A stretch of DNA of 47,963 nucleotides from Ruminococcus sp. (GCA_023663235.1 JAMPHW010000002.1:82680-130642); one strand, 5' to 3'; counted from the first letter of the stretch, positions 24,568 through 32,798 are shown. Numbers and translations are program-made. Notes: a model not told the origin generated them from the sequence alone.

Positions 24568-24972
24568 TTATTTATTGTTTTCTAGTTTTTCTAAAACATC
24601 TTTAGTGACTAATATAGCCTTTTCTCTTAAATCATTTGCGGTTTTACTTAATATTTCATTGCCTTTTTTGCTAGCTAAACGTACTAACTCATCAGCTTTC
24701 TTTTTAACATTATTCGCCTTTTCTTTAGCTATTTTTAAAACTTTTTCTTTATCTAGTTCAGCGATTTCATTTTCTAATTCTTTAATTTTAGCATTAACTT
24801 TCTTTTTAGTTGCTTCAGAATTAAGATTTTTTACTTTTTCGCCTAATTCTTTACATTTATGTTTTAATTCCTCTCTTGTTTCTTTACCACTTTTAGGGGC
24901 TAGAAGAATACCTGCTCCTACCCCTATAGCAGTACCTAGTGCTAAAACTCCTAAATCTCTTTTTTTACTCAT
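24568..24972 (-). CDS. YtxH-family membrane-associated protein
   Basis: 134 residues. The N-terminal G-T-A-I-G-V-G-A-G-I-L-L-A-P-K-S-G-K-E-T is diagnostic of YtxH: a glycine-rich hydrophobic helix ending in A-P-K-S-G. A lysine/glutamate-rich coiled-coil helix follows (about 35-134). YtxH-type proteins are general-stress-linked in Bacillus. Four TGTCA half-sites lie upstream. Confidence 0.85.
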   Translation of the reverse strand: MSKKRDLGVLALGTAIGVGAGILLAPKSGKETREELKHKCKELGEKVKNLNSEATKKKVNAKIKELENEIAELDKEKVLKIAKEKANNVKKKADELVRLASKKGNEILSKTANDLREKAILVTKDVLEKLENNK

Positions 24973-25068
24973 TTTATTTCTCCTTTTCCATATTAAGATT
25001 TTATCTTAATCTACTATATATAGTTTAACTTAAAGATTTATATTTTAACATAACCATAATTTAACAAA

Positions 25069-25116
25069 TGTCATTTATTTTGACACATTATATATTTTGT
25101 CATATAAATTGTGTCA
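25069..25116 (-). promoter_or_regulatory. TGTCA/TGACA half-site array upstream of ytxH-like gene
   Basis: Half-sites at 25069-25073 (TGTCA), 25081-25087 (TGACACA), 25098-25102 (TGTCA) and 25110-25116 (TGTGTCA). The second and fourth form a perfect 7-bp inverted repeat. They lie 100-150 bp upstream of the YtxH gene and downstream of the ASCH gene. Confidence 0.3.
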
Positions 25117-25132
25117 TTAAGTGTAAAGTGTT

Positions 25133-25522
25133 CTATTCTTTATATTCCCAAATACTTAATTTGCCTTTAGCTTTTATAGGGTTATCTAAAACCTCAATAT
25201 CTTCAAGTATCCAAGCATAGCGTCCCGGAGAATATTCGCCACAGATATATTCTTGATAATTATTTTCTTTCATATCTTTAACATACTCTTCAGTCATTAA
25301 TAGACAATCAACTAATTTACACTTACATATGATAGAACCATAATTTAATTTTTTATCTTCTAATAAATTTAAAAGCTCAGGTTTAATTTCTTTAGTTTTA
25401 GTCATACTAGCATGAATATATAACTCACCACGATATTTAGTTTTCCAACTTCTTGTTTCGACTAATTTCTTTTTTTCCTTAATTAAACTAGCATAAGGTT
25501 CAGTTAAACTTAATACTTTCAT
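25133..25522 (-). CDS. ASCH-domain protein
   Basis: 129 residues. M-K-V-L-S-L-T-E-P-Y-A-S-L-I at the start, E-T-R-S-W-K-T-K-Y-R-G-E-L-Y-I-H-A-S next, and G-R-Y-A-W-I-L-E near the end match the ASCH fold, a PUA-like RNA-binding domain; some members hydrolyse N4-acetylcytidine. It begins 2 bp after tsaC and shares its operon, which fits an RNA-related role. Specific substrate unknown. Confidence 0.85.
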   Translation of the reverse strand: MKVLSLTEPYASLIKEKKKLVETRSWKTKYRGELYIHASMTKTKEIKPELLNLLEDKKLNYGSIICKCKLVDCLLMTEEYVKDMKENNYQEYICGEYSPGRYAWILEDIEVLDNPIKAKGKLSIWEYKE

Positions 25523-25524
25523 TT

Positions 25525-26118
25525 TTACTCCTTATAATTATATTCTTCTAAAATAGATTTAGATACTTCGCCTTCTCTTAAAACAATTATTTTTTCATTT
25601 TCAATTTTAATAATAGAAGAAGGTAAGCTGGTAATTGTTCCACCATCTTCAATATAGGAAATATATTCTAGTAATTCTTTTTCTATATTACTAATGTTAG
25701 TAATAGTTTCCTTTTTACTAATATTAGCACTTGTTGATACAAGAGGGTTTCCTACTTCTTTAATTATCTTTAATAAATCCTTGTTATCAGGTATTCTTAT
25801 ACCTACTAGAGGGCTATTATTAGTTATAATATCATTTACTTTATTATTTTTCTTAAGCAAAATAGTTAGTTTACCTGGAAGATATTTACTTATTATATCA
25901 TGTTCTAGGGGTGTAATATTTGATGTATAGCTTTTAAGCATAGATATACTATCAACTAGCAAAATTAATGGTTTATGAAATTCTCTTTTTTTAGCTTCAT
26001 AAACTTTTTTAATAGCAGTTATGTTAGTAGCATCACACAATATACCATAGACTGTATCAGTTGGAGTTATTACAAGATTACCCTCTTTTATTTCACTTAC
26101 AATTCTTTTTATATTCAT
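25525..26118 (-). CDS. tsaC: Threonylcarbamoyl-AMP synthase (Sua5/YrdC/YwlC family)
   Basis: 197 residues from the ATG at 26118; four further upstream codons begin at a GTG inside the preceding gene. The K-E-G-N-L-V-I-T-P-T-D-T-V-Y-G motif and K-K-R-x-x-x-K-P-L segment are those of the YrdC domain that makes threonylcarbamoyl-AMP for t6A37 of tRNA. It lacks the extra C-terminal Sua5 domain. The ATG is one base after the stop of a 49-residue membrane peptide gene, so translation is probably coupled. Confidence 0.9.
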   Translation of the reverse strand: MNIKRIVSEIKEGNLVITPTDTVYGILCDATNITAIKKVYEAKKREFHKPLILLVDSISMLKSYTSNITPLEHDIISKYLPGKLTILLKKNNKVNDIITNNSPLVGIRIPDNKDLLKIIKEVGNPLVSTSANISKKETITNISNIEKELLEYISYIEDGGTITSLPSSIIKIENEKIIVLREGEVSKSILEEYNYKE

Positions 26119-26119
26119 A

Positions 26120-26269
26120 TTACTTTTCACTTAATAAGATTTGACCGATAATATAGGCAACCCAAATAACCCAAGAACAAGCCCATATATCAAAAACAAA
26201 GCTTACAACTAAATAAATTACAGCGACTAAAGCAGTTATTAGCCAATCTATCATTTTTTCTTTCTTCAT
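26120..26269 (-). CDS. 49-residue two-helix membrane microprotein
   Basis: An ORF of 49 codons from the ATG at 26269, with AAGGTG upstream. The sequence has two hydrophobic stretches (about 10-26 and 29-45) around an F-D-I-W-A turn and ends in S-E-K. Its second half resembles the C-terminal membrane part of the Xre protein at 15644-16252 (S-F-I-F-D-S-W-x-x-S-W). It is one base upstream of tsaC. Function unknown. Confidence 0.65.
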   Translation of the reverse strand: MKKEKMIDWLITALVAVIYLVVSFVFDIWACSWVIWVAYIIGQILLSEK

Positions 26270-26283
26270 TATTTTCACCTTCA

Positions 26284-26829
26284 CTATCTATATAAATTAC
26301 CATTATCCGTGATTAATGATTCACGCTTATACTTATTAATTCCTTTTATTACTAAATCCTTATAATCGACACTAATTGAGATAAAAGCATTTGCTGTATC
26401 CTTAGGTAAAAAACATATAGAATACTTATTTATGATAATAATTGCTATTTCTTCCCAATTTATTCTTATATTTTTAGAGTCATCAATATATTCAATACCA
26501 TATTCATTTATACTAATTATTTTCTTATCATTTTGTTTTTGAAAAAGCTTTATCCTTTTAGTCACAAATGAAAAATAAAATATTGTATAAATTAAAAGTA
26601 ATGATAGCATGCCACTTAAAAATATAAAAATAACATCATAGCTATAAAGATAAAAGATAATAAAAAGAATTATACATAGCAAAACAAAAAGGCCATAATA
26701 TTTAAGTGATGTTGTAAGTTTACGAACTTTTTTATGGGGATTTATCTTTAATTTCTTGGTATGTGATACAACATATAGAAATTCATCATAATAGTTTTTG
26801 GTGCCTCTTCTTTCAACTTCTATTTTCAC
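26284..26829 (-). CDS. YcxB-like membrane protein
   Basis: 181 residues starting at a GTG with AAGGAAG upstream. A cytoplasmic N-terminus is followed by two TM segments (about 46-88) and a C-terminal soluble domain (I-S-I-N-E-Y-G-I-E-Y, I-N-W-E-E-I-A-I-I), a layout shared with the YcxB-like family. It is the first gene of the microprotein/tsaC/ASCH group. Function unknown. Confidence 0.65.
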   Translation of the reverse strand: MKIEVERRGTKNYYDEFLYVVSHTKKLKINPHKKVRKLTTSLKYYGLFVLLCIILFIIFYLYSYDVIFIFLSGMLSLLLIYTIFYFSFVTKRIKLFQKQNDKKIISINEYGIEYIDDSKNIRINWEEIAIIIINKYSICFLPKDTANAFISISVDYKDLVIKGINKYKRESLITDNGNLYR

Positions 26830-26933
26830 TTAACTCACTTCCTTTTTATTTATATATATATTATACAATATTTAAAGGTGATTTTCATTATTTTTGGTTT
26901 TTAATTGTATAAAAAAAGTAAATTTTTGTTAAT

Positions 26934-27251
26934 CTACTTCTTTATTTTTTTCTTAGGTAAAGGTGTTATACTTTCTAATTTAATTAATACTTTTTTTGAT
27001 AGTTCATAATTATCAATATCTAAAATATAATGTTCTTTAGCGCCATTATAAGGAAATCCTAAGGGAGCATTTTGCATTAAATCTTTAATTTCATCTTTTT
27101 GCTTTATGAAACAAGTATTATTACAAACAGTAATTAAAGGTTTACTATTTATATATATCATATATTCGCCAAACATTTTTTTATAAGTAATATCTCCAAT
27201 ATCTTTTAGTATTTCAGAGACGTATTCAATATATTCTTTATTAGTAGCCAT
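26934..27251 (-). CDS. TfoX N-terminal-domain protein
   Basis: 105 residues with the TfoX_N pattern: a helix, then Y-K-K-M-F-G-E-Y-M-I-Y (the family's M-F-G-x-Y), a V-C-N-N-T-C-F-I-K strand, and a C-terminal helix ending in a lysine cluster. TfoX/Sxy proteins regulate competence in Gram-negatives; stand-alone N-domains in Bacillota are uncharacterised. It is 8 bp downstream of the VOC gene. Confidence 0.8.
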   Translation of the reverse strand: MATNKEYIEYVSEILKDIGDITYKKMFGEYMIYINSKPLITVCNNTCFIKQKDEIKDLMQNAPLGFPYNGAKEHYILDIDNYELSKKVLIKLESITPLPKKKIKK

Positions 27252-27259
27252 AATTACCT

Positions 27260-27640
27260 CTAATTTGATAGCGTAAGAACATTACCATTATTATCAAAAA
27301 TAGCAAATTCATCTTTACCATAAAAAGTTTTATGAAGTGGAGCTGCTAGAGTTACAATACCATTTAATTCATCATAAATTTTAGTTACATCTTTTACAGT
27401 AATAAAAAGAGTAAAAGTTGGAATTATCTCCTCACTTTTTAAACTAGGATATTCTTCTAAAAGATTTTTTTGCTCTTGAAACATAATAGAAATATTATCT
27501 TTCTTTAATATAGCAAAATTTAAGGTTTCGCCTTCCTCGGGAACGCTTAATATCTTTTCAAAACTTAATCTTTCTTCATAAAATTTGATAGTCTCAGAAA
27601 CATTTTTAACCATTATATTAGTTGTTATACTTTCATACAT
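27260..27640 (-). CDS. VOC-family (glyoxalase/bleomycin-resistance) protein
   Basis: 126 residues from the ATG at 27640, chosen because GGAGGT precedes it by 8 bases. Two beta-alpha-beta-beta-beta modules are visible; M-V-K-N-V-S-E-T-I-K-F-Y-E-E-R-L opens the first and F-A-I-F-D-N-N-G-N-V-L-T closes the second. VOC proteins bind divalent metal and act on or sequester small molecules. Together with the neighbouring TfoX-N and AraC genes it may be a stress cassette; the substrate is unknown. Confidence 0.85.
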   Translation of the reverse strand: MYESITTNIMVKNVSETIKFYEERLSFEKILSVPEEGETLNFAILKKDNISIMFQEQKNLLEEYPSLKSEEIIPTFTLFITVKDVTKIYDELNGIVTLAAPLHKTFYGKDEFAIFDNNGNVLTLSN

Positions 27641-27704
27641 AATTTTTACCTCCAAATATGATTATAAGGCTTTAATTATTATTTGTATTGTAAAAAAAAG
27701 ACAT

Positions 27705-28487
27705 TTAATTAGAATATTCGTCAAGTAATTTTAAGGGAGATATTCCCGTATATCTTTTTATTTCTTTAATAAAATGAGATTGGTCATAAAATCCTGATGC
27801 GTTCGCAATTTCAGATAAAGAGCTATTTTTTTCAAATAAAAGTGTTAAGCATAAATGTAATCTTAAAATATTTAAAAGGACTTTAGGTGAGATACCATAA
27901 TATTTTTTAAATACACGATAAAGTTGTTTTTTATTAAGCCTAAGATTACTTGCGATATCTATAACTTTTTGCTCTTCGGGATTAGAATATAACTCATCAA
28001 CGATATTAATCATTTCTTTTTCTTTAATACTAGAAAACTTTTTAATTAAATATTCTTTTAGGTATTTTAGGCGTTCTAATGGGTTATCAATCGTTAGTAT
28101 TGGGTCTAATTCTATTTCGTTTTCAATCTCTTTAAAGGAAATCATATTATCCATTATTTTATAGGCATCTATATGAAAAACGGCATAAAAAACTCCTGGT
28201 TTTAGTCTTACTCCCATATAATCTACTTTTTGATTTAATTTAAAAGGTTCTGTTTCTTTACTAAATCCAGCAAAACATATTATTTTATTTGAAAAATCGA
28301 TAACTAGATCAATACAAGCATCAGGTAAGATATTATTAGATATAGTTTTATTTAATATTCTTTTAGATTTCATTTCCCATATACACATACAAAAATTATT
28401 TAATTCTTTTATTTTATGCTCTTTATATTCAATATTTTCATTAAATTCTTTATCGAGTAGATATGGTATTTGTTTAGGATAATACAT
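27705..28487 (-). CDS. AraC-family transcriptional regulator
   Basis: 260 residues. The C-terminal double HTH (Q-K-V-I-D-I-A-S-N-L, then S-L-S-E-I-A-N-A-S-G-F-Y-D-Q-S-H-F and a P-L-K-L-L ending) is canonical. The N-terminal part (D-A-C-I-D-L-V-I-D-F, then G-V-R-L-K-P-G-V-F) matches the DUF6597-type ligand domain. It is followed in the same direction by VOC and TfoX-N genes, which it may control. Confidence 0.88.
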   Translation of the reverse strand: MYYPKQIPYLLDKEFNENIEYKEHKIKELNNFCMCIWEMKSKRILNKTISNNILPDACIDLVIDFSNKIICFAGFSKETEPFKLNQKVDYMGVRLKPGVFYAVFHIDAYKIMDNMISFKEIENEIELDPILTIDNPLERLKYLKEYLIKKFSSIKEKEMINIVDELYSNPEEQKVIDIASNLRLNKKQLYRVFKKYYGISPKVLLNILRLHLCLTLLFEKNSSLSEIANASGFYDQSHFIKEIKRYTGISPLKLLDEYSN

Positions 28488-28501
28488 AAAAACACTCTTT
28501 C

Positions 28502-28756
28502 TTATTTTAAGTTTTTATTAATATGAGCAGTGATTATGGTATAACTATAAGAATTTACAGTTATTATAATATTTTCTATTTCACAATACCAATTTTTACC
28601 TGATTTATAAATATATCTTTTTCTATCTAAAATTTTATTTTTACAATATGTAACTATATCATTTATATCTAACTTAAGATTTCTTTTAATTCTTTCTATA
28701 CCTAGCTTTGTAGTATGAATTTTATCTATGTTAGCTAGCAAATCATTATTATTCAT
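28502..28756 (-). CDS. DUF3781 protein
   Basis: 84 residues matching DUF3781 closely: H-T-T-K-L-G-I-E-R-I-K-R-N-L, then K-S-G-K-N-W-Y-C-E and N-S-Y-S-Y-T-I-I-T-A-H. The function of this small cytosolic family is unknown. It is 14 bp upstream of the AraC gene and in the same direction, so the two may form one transcript. Confidence 0.85.
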   Translation of the reverse strand: MNNNDLLANIDKIHTTKLGIERIKRNLKLDINDIVTYCKNKILDRKRYIYKSGKNWYCEIENIIITVNSYSYTIITAHINKNLK

Positions 28757-28788
28757 ATGTTTACTCCTTTATTATTAGTAGTAGTAAT

Positions 28789-29538
28789 TTATTTATCTAG
28801 TAGGTTATAAAAATTTAAAAACTCATATAAGTATGGAGAAAATACTTTTAAATCATATTTTGTATTTTTTATCATCCATAGTAAAATATCTATACAACTA
28901 TAAGTGTCATCAAGTTTAAGCAGTGTTATTTTATTTTGAGGAATAGTTATATTACTAAAAGTGTGCATATTCCAGTAATCCATTTTTTTACTATCCATTT
29001 TATGCTGTTTAGCATATACCGTTTTTAATAATTTTCTATCAAATTTTTGATGCTTTACTTCATCAATATCTTTATAAGAAAAATCTATTTCTTCCTCTAA
29101 ATTTAATAAGAGAAAGCAACTATTATCTAATATTTCTTTCATAATTTTAAAAGATTTGGCTTTAAAAGGTTTAAAATGAAATTCTAACCATACAATAATG
29201 TTTATTAGGCCAGCGATTAAATGACGAATTATAGGCATTTTCATAATAAATGTACAGAAACGATAAAATGGTATGTCAGCTTTTTGGCCTGGTAAATCAG
29301 TTAAGCGTTTAGCTATTAACCATCTTATCCATGAATCAAAAATAGAAAAAACCCCTTTAGAACCAATAGCAAAAAAGATTTTCTCAGTTAATTCAATACC
29401 AGTTGCACTCTCTCCTATTTTAGGTAGTAGTCCATTTTTATCAATACTAGGCAAATTATTAAGATTAGTATAGTGAAAAAAAGCAAAGTTATAATCAATA
29501 TCTTTTATATCTTTAATTTTAATGTTTTTTAAATTCAT
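28789..29538 (-). CDS. Unknown protein with possible ADP-ribosyltransferase-like N-terminus
   Basis: 249 residues. The segment F-F-H-Y-T-N-L-N-N-L-P-S-I-D-K-N-G-L-L-P (20-39), then I-G and G-I-E-L-T-E-K-I-F-F, resembles the H-x-T opening and x-I-x-x-x-G-L-x-P turn of ART/KptA-like folds. The hydrophobic middle (about 95-125) could be a buried helix pair or a membrane-associated part. No exact catalytic triad can be confirmed. It is the last gene of the five-gene group beginning at 32798. Confidence 0.45.
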   Translation of the reverse strand: MNLKNIKIKDIKDIDYNFAFFHYTNLNNLPSIDKNGLLPKIGESATGIELTEKIFFAIGSKGVFSIFDSWIRWLIAKRLTDLPGQKADIPFYRFCTFIMKMPIIRHLIAGLINIIVWLEFHFKPFKAKSFKIMKEILDNSCFLLLNLEEEIDFSYKDIDEVKHQKFDRKLLKTVYAKQHKMDSKKMDYWNMHTFSNITIPQNKITLLKLDDTYSCIDILLWMIKNTKYDLKVFSPYLYEFLNFYNLLDK

Positions 29539-29558
29539 AATACTACCATTATTTCCTT

Positions 29559-30479
29559 CTATTTCTTATTTTTGCTAAAATAATCTTGAACTTTTTTAGT
29601 AGCCTCTTTGGGGTTTTCCAAATTATTTAAAAAATATGAATTAATTATTTTACCCATTCCTGTATAAGCTTTTATTTCACCTAAGTGTTGTTTTAAAAGC
29701 CAAATTTGATCTGTAAAGCCATTTTTTAATATTTCATAAAGATCTTCTTTACTACTCCATTTTATCTCATGTTCTTCTATTTCTTTTTGTTCAAGTTCTA
29801 AACAATCTGAATTTCCTAATTCTATGTAAAAGGAAGTTACAGTTGAATATCGATTTACTCCTTTATGAGCAGCATAAAAAACATTAGCCATCTTAAAAGG
29901 CATTTCTTTAATTAATTTAATATTATAAAAGCCACTTTCTTCTTTTAATTCGCGTAAGGCTGCTTCTTTAGGCGTTTCATTTTCTTCTATTCCTCCAGAT
30001 ATAAAACACTTCCAATCTTGCTTTTTATAATCTATAAATAAGTATTTATCTTCTTTCCAATTCTTTATAATCAAGATAACGTTCTCTCTATAGGACCATT
30101 TTTTATCTTCACGAGGCTTATTATCGTCTAAACTAGCATTTACTGGCATAATTATTTGCTTGATAGGCAATTTATTAGAATTTGCAAAATTGTAATCATA
30201 ATCATTATGAGCTGGAATACCAAGGTGTGGATCTTCTATATCAGTTAAAAATATAGGAATCTCTTCTTTAGTAATTGGGTGAATAGCATATTTATCCTTT
30301 AATTGTTTATTACTTTTTGGAACTAATAAAAAGGTTATACCAAAGATAAGATCAGGTCTATTTAATTTTACATGTATAGTTTCTTTTGATTTTTTTACAT
30401 TTAAATCTAATTCTAAACTTTCCAAATCATAATATTTTACTTTTCCATTTAAAAAATCTTTAACATCATTTCTCCACAT
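29559..30479 (-). CDS. Free-standing LeuRS-type editing domain with inserted Nudix domain
   Basis: 306 residues. Residues 34-110 follow the CP1 editing domain of leucyl-tRNA synthetase: R-P-D-L-I-F-G (41-47), a Y-A-I-H-P/I-P-I-F-L segment, P-A-H-N-D-Y-D (89-95) and L-P-I-K-Q-I-I (104-110). A complete Nudix domain is inserted at about 125-265, with a perfect box from G162 to F184 (REL-x-EE-x-G). The CP1 fold then resumes at A-Y-T-G-M-G-K-I-I-N-S (271-281). No catalytic or anticodon domains of LeuRS are present. In the T-rich position T-R-P-D-T has become N-R-P-D-L; the Asp of P-A-H-x-x-x-D is kept. Confidence 0.75.
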   Translation of the reverse strand: MWRNDVKDFLNGKVKYYDLESLELDLNVKKSKETIHVKLNRPDLIFGITFLLVPKSNKQLKDKYAIHPITKEEIPIFLTDIEDPHLGIPAHNDYDYNFANSNKLPIKQIIMPVNASLDDNKPREDKKWSYRENVILIIKNWKEDKYLFIDYKKQDWKCFISGGIEENETPKEAALRELKEESGFYNIKLIKEMPFKMANVFYAAHKGVNRYSTVTSFYIELGNSDCLELEQKEIEEHEIKWSSKEDLYEILKNGFTDQIWLLKQHLGEIKAYTGMGKIINSYFLNNLENPKEATKKVQDYFSKNKK

Positions 30480-30521
30480 ATTACCATCCTAACTTAGCTT
30501 ATCATTTTATAAAAAGCTTTA

Positions 30522-30941
30522 TTAATTATTTATATAATGTATTTTAATTTCTATATTTCCTTTGCCATCAATGTATTCTAGCTCATAATCATAAGGTCTT
30601 TCATAGCACTTTACAACTTGCTCATATATATCTTTTAAGTCTTTTTCTTTACCTTTAAATTTTTCCCAAGTTTTAAGCTCTGGCAAATTAATTTCTATAT
30701 ATTCAGGTTTAAATTGGGTATTAGAAAAATCAATATTTTTTAATTTTTTTAAAATTTCTTCATTATTTATAACGCCTACAGCATAATCAAAGTATAAGTA
30801 ATCTTTTGTCCAATTCATTCCTAATCCTATCAGTTTTTCTTTAGATGCATAAGGTGTAAATAAAGCTAAATATTTATCTAATGTGTCTATTTGTTCCCAG
30901 TTAATACACCTAACTGTAATCTTATATCCTTTATATATCAT
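30522..30941 (-). CDS. Unknown protein, possibly GyrI/effector-binding-like
   Basis: 139 residues, soluble. An alternation of strands and helices, with L-I-G-L-G-M-N-W and Y-F-D-Y-A-V-G-V, suggests a GyrI-like small-molecule-binding fold, but the match is weak. It sits between the editing/Nudix gene and the HD gene, all in one direction with gaps of about 20-40 bp. Ribosome site AAGGATG. Function unknown. Confidence 0.45.
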   Translation of the reverse strand: MIYKGYKITVRCINWEQIDTLDKYLALFTPYASKEKLIGLGMNWTKDYLYFDYAVGVINNEEILKKLKNIDFSNTQFKPEYIEINLPELKTWEKFKGKEKDLKDIYEQVVKCYERPYDYELEYIDGKGNIEIKIHYINN

Positions 30942-30962
30942 AATATCATCCTTAAGTATAAA

Positions 30963-31724
30963 TCATTCCTCTTTATTTCTATTATATAGCATAGCATCTT
31001 TAGGAAAATCATTTTTAACTTCTAGTAATGTCTTATTTAATTTTTGATTGTATATTTCGGTTGCAAATTCTCTAATAATATCAACTATTTTATCAGCATC
31101 TTCACGACTTATATTATATAATTTGCATTCTTCATCACTTATAGTAACTGATCTTATGTGAAATTCAAAGAAAATATCTGCTAAGTCTTTGCCTTCATCA
31201 ATTCTTTCAGCCACAAATGGAAGATTTCTAAGTTCTGGGATAATTCTTGGATCATTCATATCAACATTTTTTTCTGATTGGTATTTAATAAAAGTACTAG
31301 CTGAGTGTACTTTATCTATCATATATACTATCTTAGATTCTATATCCACTTTATTTTCAAAATTATTTATAATAGTTTCTAAATCTAGAATATCATTAAA
31401 TTTTTCAGCTAAATATTTTATAGCTAAATTAGTTACTCTTTTTATTTCTTCTTCACTAACACCCTCAAATTTGGTGATGTCACCTGTTATAGCTTCTGGA
31501 ATGTCATGACATATTATATAATCATTTATTTTATTAAAGTCGATATATGTTGGAAAGTGTTTTTTTAAGATTCTCGCTATAAGTATTAAATCTAAGATAT
31601 GATTTTTGACATCTTCTAGGCGTTTACGTTCTATATGCCACAAATGTGGGCCTGTTCTTTCGGTATCCCCTAGTATATCAAAAACCATAAATAATTTAAC
31701 TTCATTTTTAAAACTATGTTCCAT
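30963..31724 (-). CDS. HD-domain phosphohydrolase (YfbR/HDDC2-like)
   Basis: 253 residues. His42, His73-Asp74 (I-C-H-D-I-P-E-A-I-T-G-D) and a later Asp (M-I-D-K-V-H-S) form the HD metal site; the G-D-I after H-D-x-x-E is typical of YfbR-like 5'-deoxynucleotidases. It probably dephosphorylates nucleotides, though the exact substrate is not assignable. AGGAG is its ribosome site. It lies 36 bp after the unknown gene at 31761-32798. Confidence 0.8.
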   Translation of the reverse strand: MEHSFKNEVKLFMVFDILGDTERTGPHLWHIERKRLEDVKNHILDLILIARILKKHFPTYIDFNKINDYIICHDIPEAITGDITKFEGVSEEEIKRVTNLAIKYLAEKFNDILDLETIINNFENKVDIESKIVYMIDKVHSASTFIKYQSEKNVDMNDPRIIPELRNLPFVAERIDEGKDLADIFFEFHIRSVTISDEECKLYNISREDADKIVDIIREFATEIYNQKLNKTLLEVKNDFPKDAMLYNRNKEE

Positions 31725-31760
31725 GTTAAAACTCCTATATATTATATTTATTATTGCTGT

Positions 31761-32798
31761 TTATTCTTTTAAATTTCTTTCAAGAGTTAAAGGTTTTTCA
31801 GCATTTGCTTTCGTTGATAAAGCATTTATTAATCTCTCATATAAATCAAGTTCTTCTGGCGTATAATCAAAAGTATCTAATATTTCTCTAACTGTGACAT
31901 CATAAAGATGACTATTTTTATCTTTACAATCATGATAATTTGCATAACAAACTAAGTCTTCTCTACCACCAGCCTTTAAATATTCATTAATAAAATATCT
32001 CAAGTAATTATCTGAATAATCGACACCATATTTCATAGGAATGCTTATATCACGTTCAAATTCTTTAGCAAATATTAAAGCTCTTCTAGGGCCAACTATT
32101 TTTCCGCCACGTTCAATTATACGATACATAGCACAGTTTAATATTCCTTCTTTAGTTTTATCTTCTAATTCATTATTAGGTGGTAATTCTACATTTCTAG
32201 ATTTTAATAATTTTAAAGCATCTTTAAGATGAAGACTTTCTAACTCTTCGTCTTTTACTAAAAAATTAGACCATACATAAACTAGTTCAGACATTTCAAT
32301 AATGCCATCAGGAGACAAATGAAGATGAGCTCCGCCTCTATCAGGATTAAAATAAACAATTTCGGGATATCTTGGTTTAGCTAAGAATAGATATTCATAT
32401 ACTGGTAAAGAATTTAGAAAAGCTTGATAATTATAGAACTCGTGCCAATCTAAATATTCTATATCAGGATTATCTTCTAATAAGTTCTTAATATAAGGAT
32501 TATTACTAAACATCGCCTCGTCTACATTAGTATTTTCATTATCATTACTTGTTCCTGGTATTAGTTTAGTTACTATATAATCTGGATATCTAAGTTCATA
32601 CCAAACGGCTATTTTTTCAATTAAATTTCTAATTGCCACAGTTTCATTATAAGCTATATCCTCAGGATAACTATCTTTTATATTTTCATAATACTCATTT
32701 ATAAATGCTTCTATTTTAGCATCTAATGTAACTATTTTTTCAGGAGTTTTTTTATTTGGAACCCCTTTTAAACCCAATAATTTTCGTGGTAACAACAT
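31761..32798 (-). CDS. Conserved-looking protein of unknown function
   Basis: 345 residues from the ATG at 32798, chosen because AAAGGAG lies 8 bases upstream; nine more codons upstream lack a ribosome site. A soluble protein rich in aromatic and acidic residues, with a P-D-R-G-G-A-H-L-H-L-S-P-D-G block (about residue 160) that could be an active-site or metal-binding loop (two His). No family recognised. It is the first gene of the five-gene group and follows a terminator-bearing RNA leader. Confidence 0.5.
   Translation of the reverse strand: MLLPRKLLGLKGVPNKKTPEKIVTLDAKIEAFINEYYENIKDSYPEDIAYNETVAIRNLIEKIAVWYELRYPDYIVTKLIPGTSNDNENTNVDEAMFSNNPYIKNLLEDNPDIEYLDWHEFYNYQAFLNSLPVYEYLFLAKPRYPEIVYFNPDRGGAHLHLSPDGIIEMSELVYVWSNFLVKDEELESLHLKDALKLLKSRNVELPPNNELEDKTKEGILNCAMYRIIERGGKIVGPRRALIFAKEFERDISIPMKYGVDYSDNYLRYFINEYLKAGGREDLVCYANYHDCKDKNSHLYDVTVREILDTFDYTPEELDLYERLINALSTKANAEKPLTLERNLKE

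Noticed and set aside
24575-25009. 144-codon plus-strand ORF over the YtxH gene
   Set aside because: Antisense to a well-recognised YtxH protein; serine/phenylalanine-rich composition is typical of a shadow of a lysine/glutamate-rich gene.
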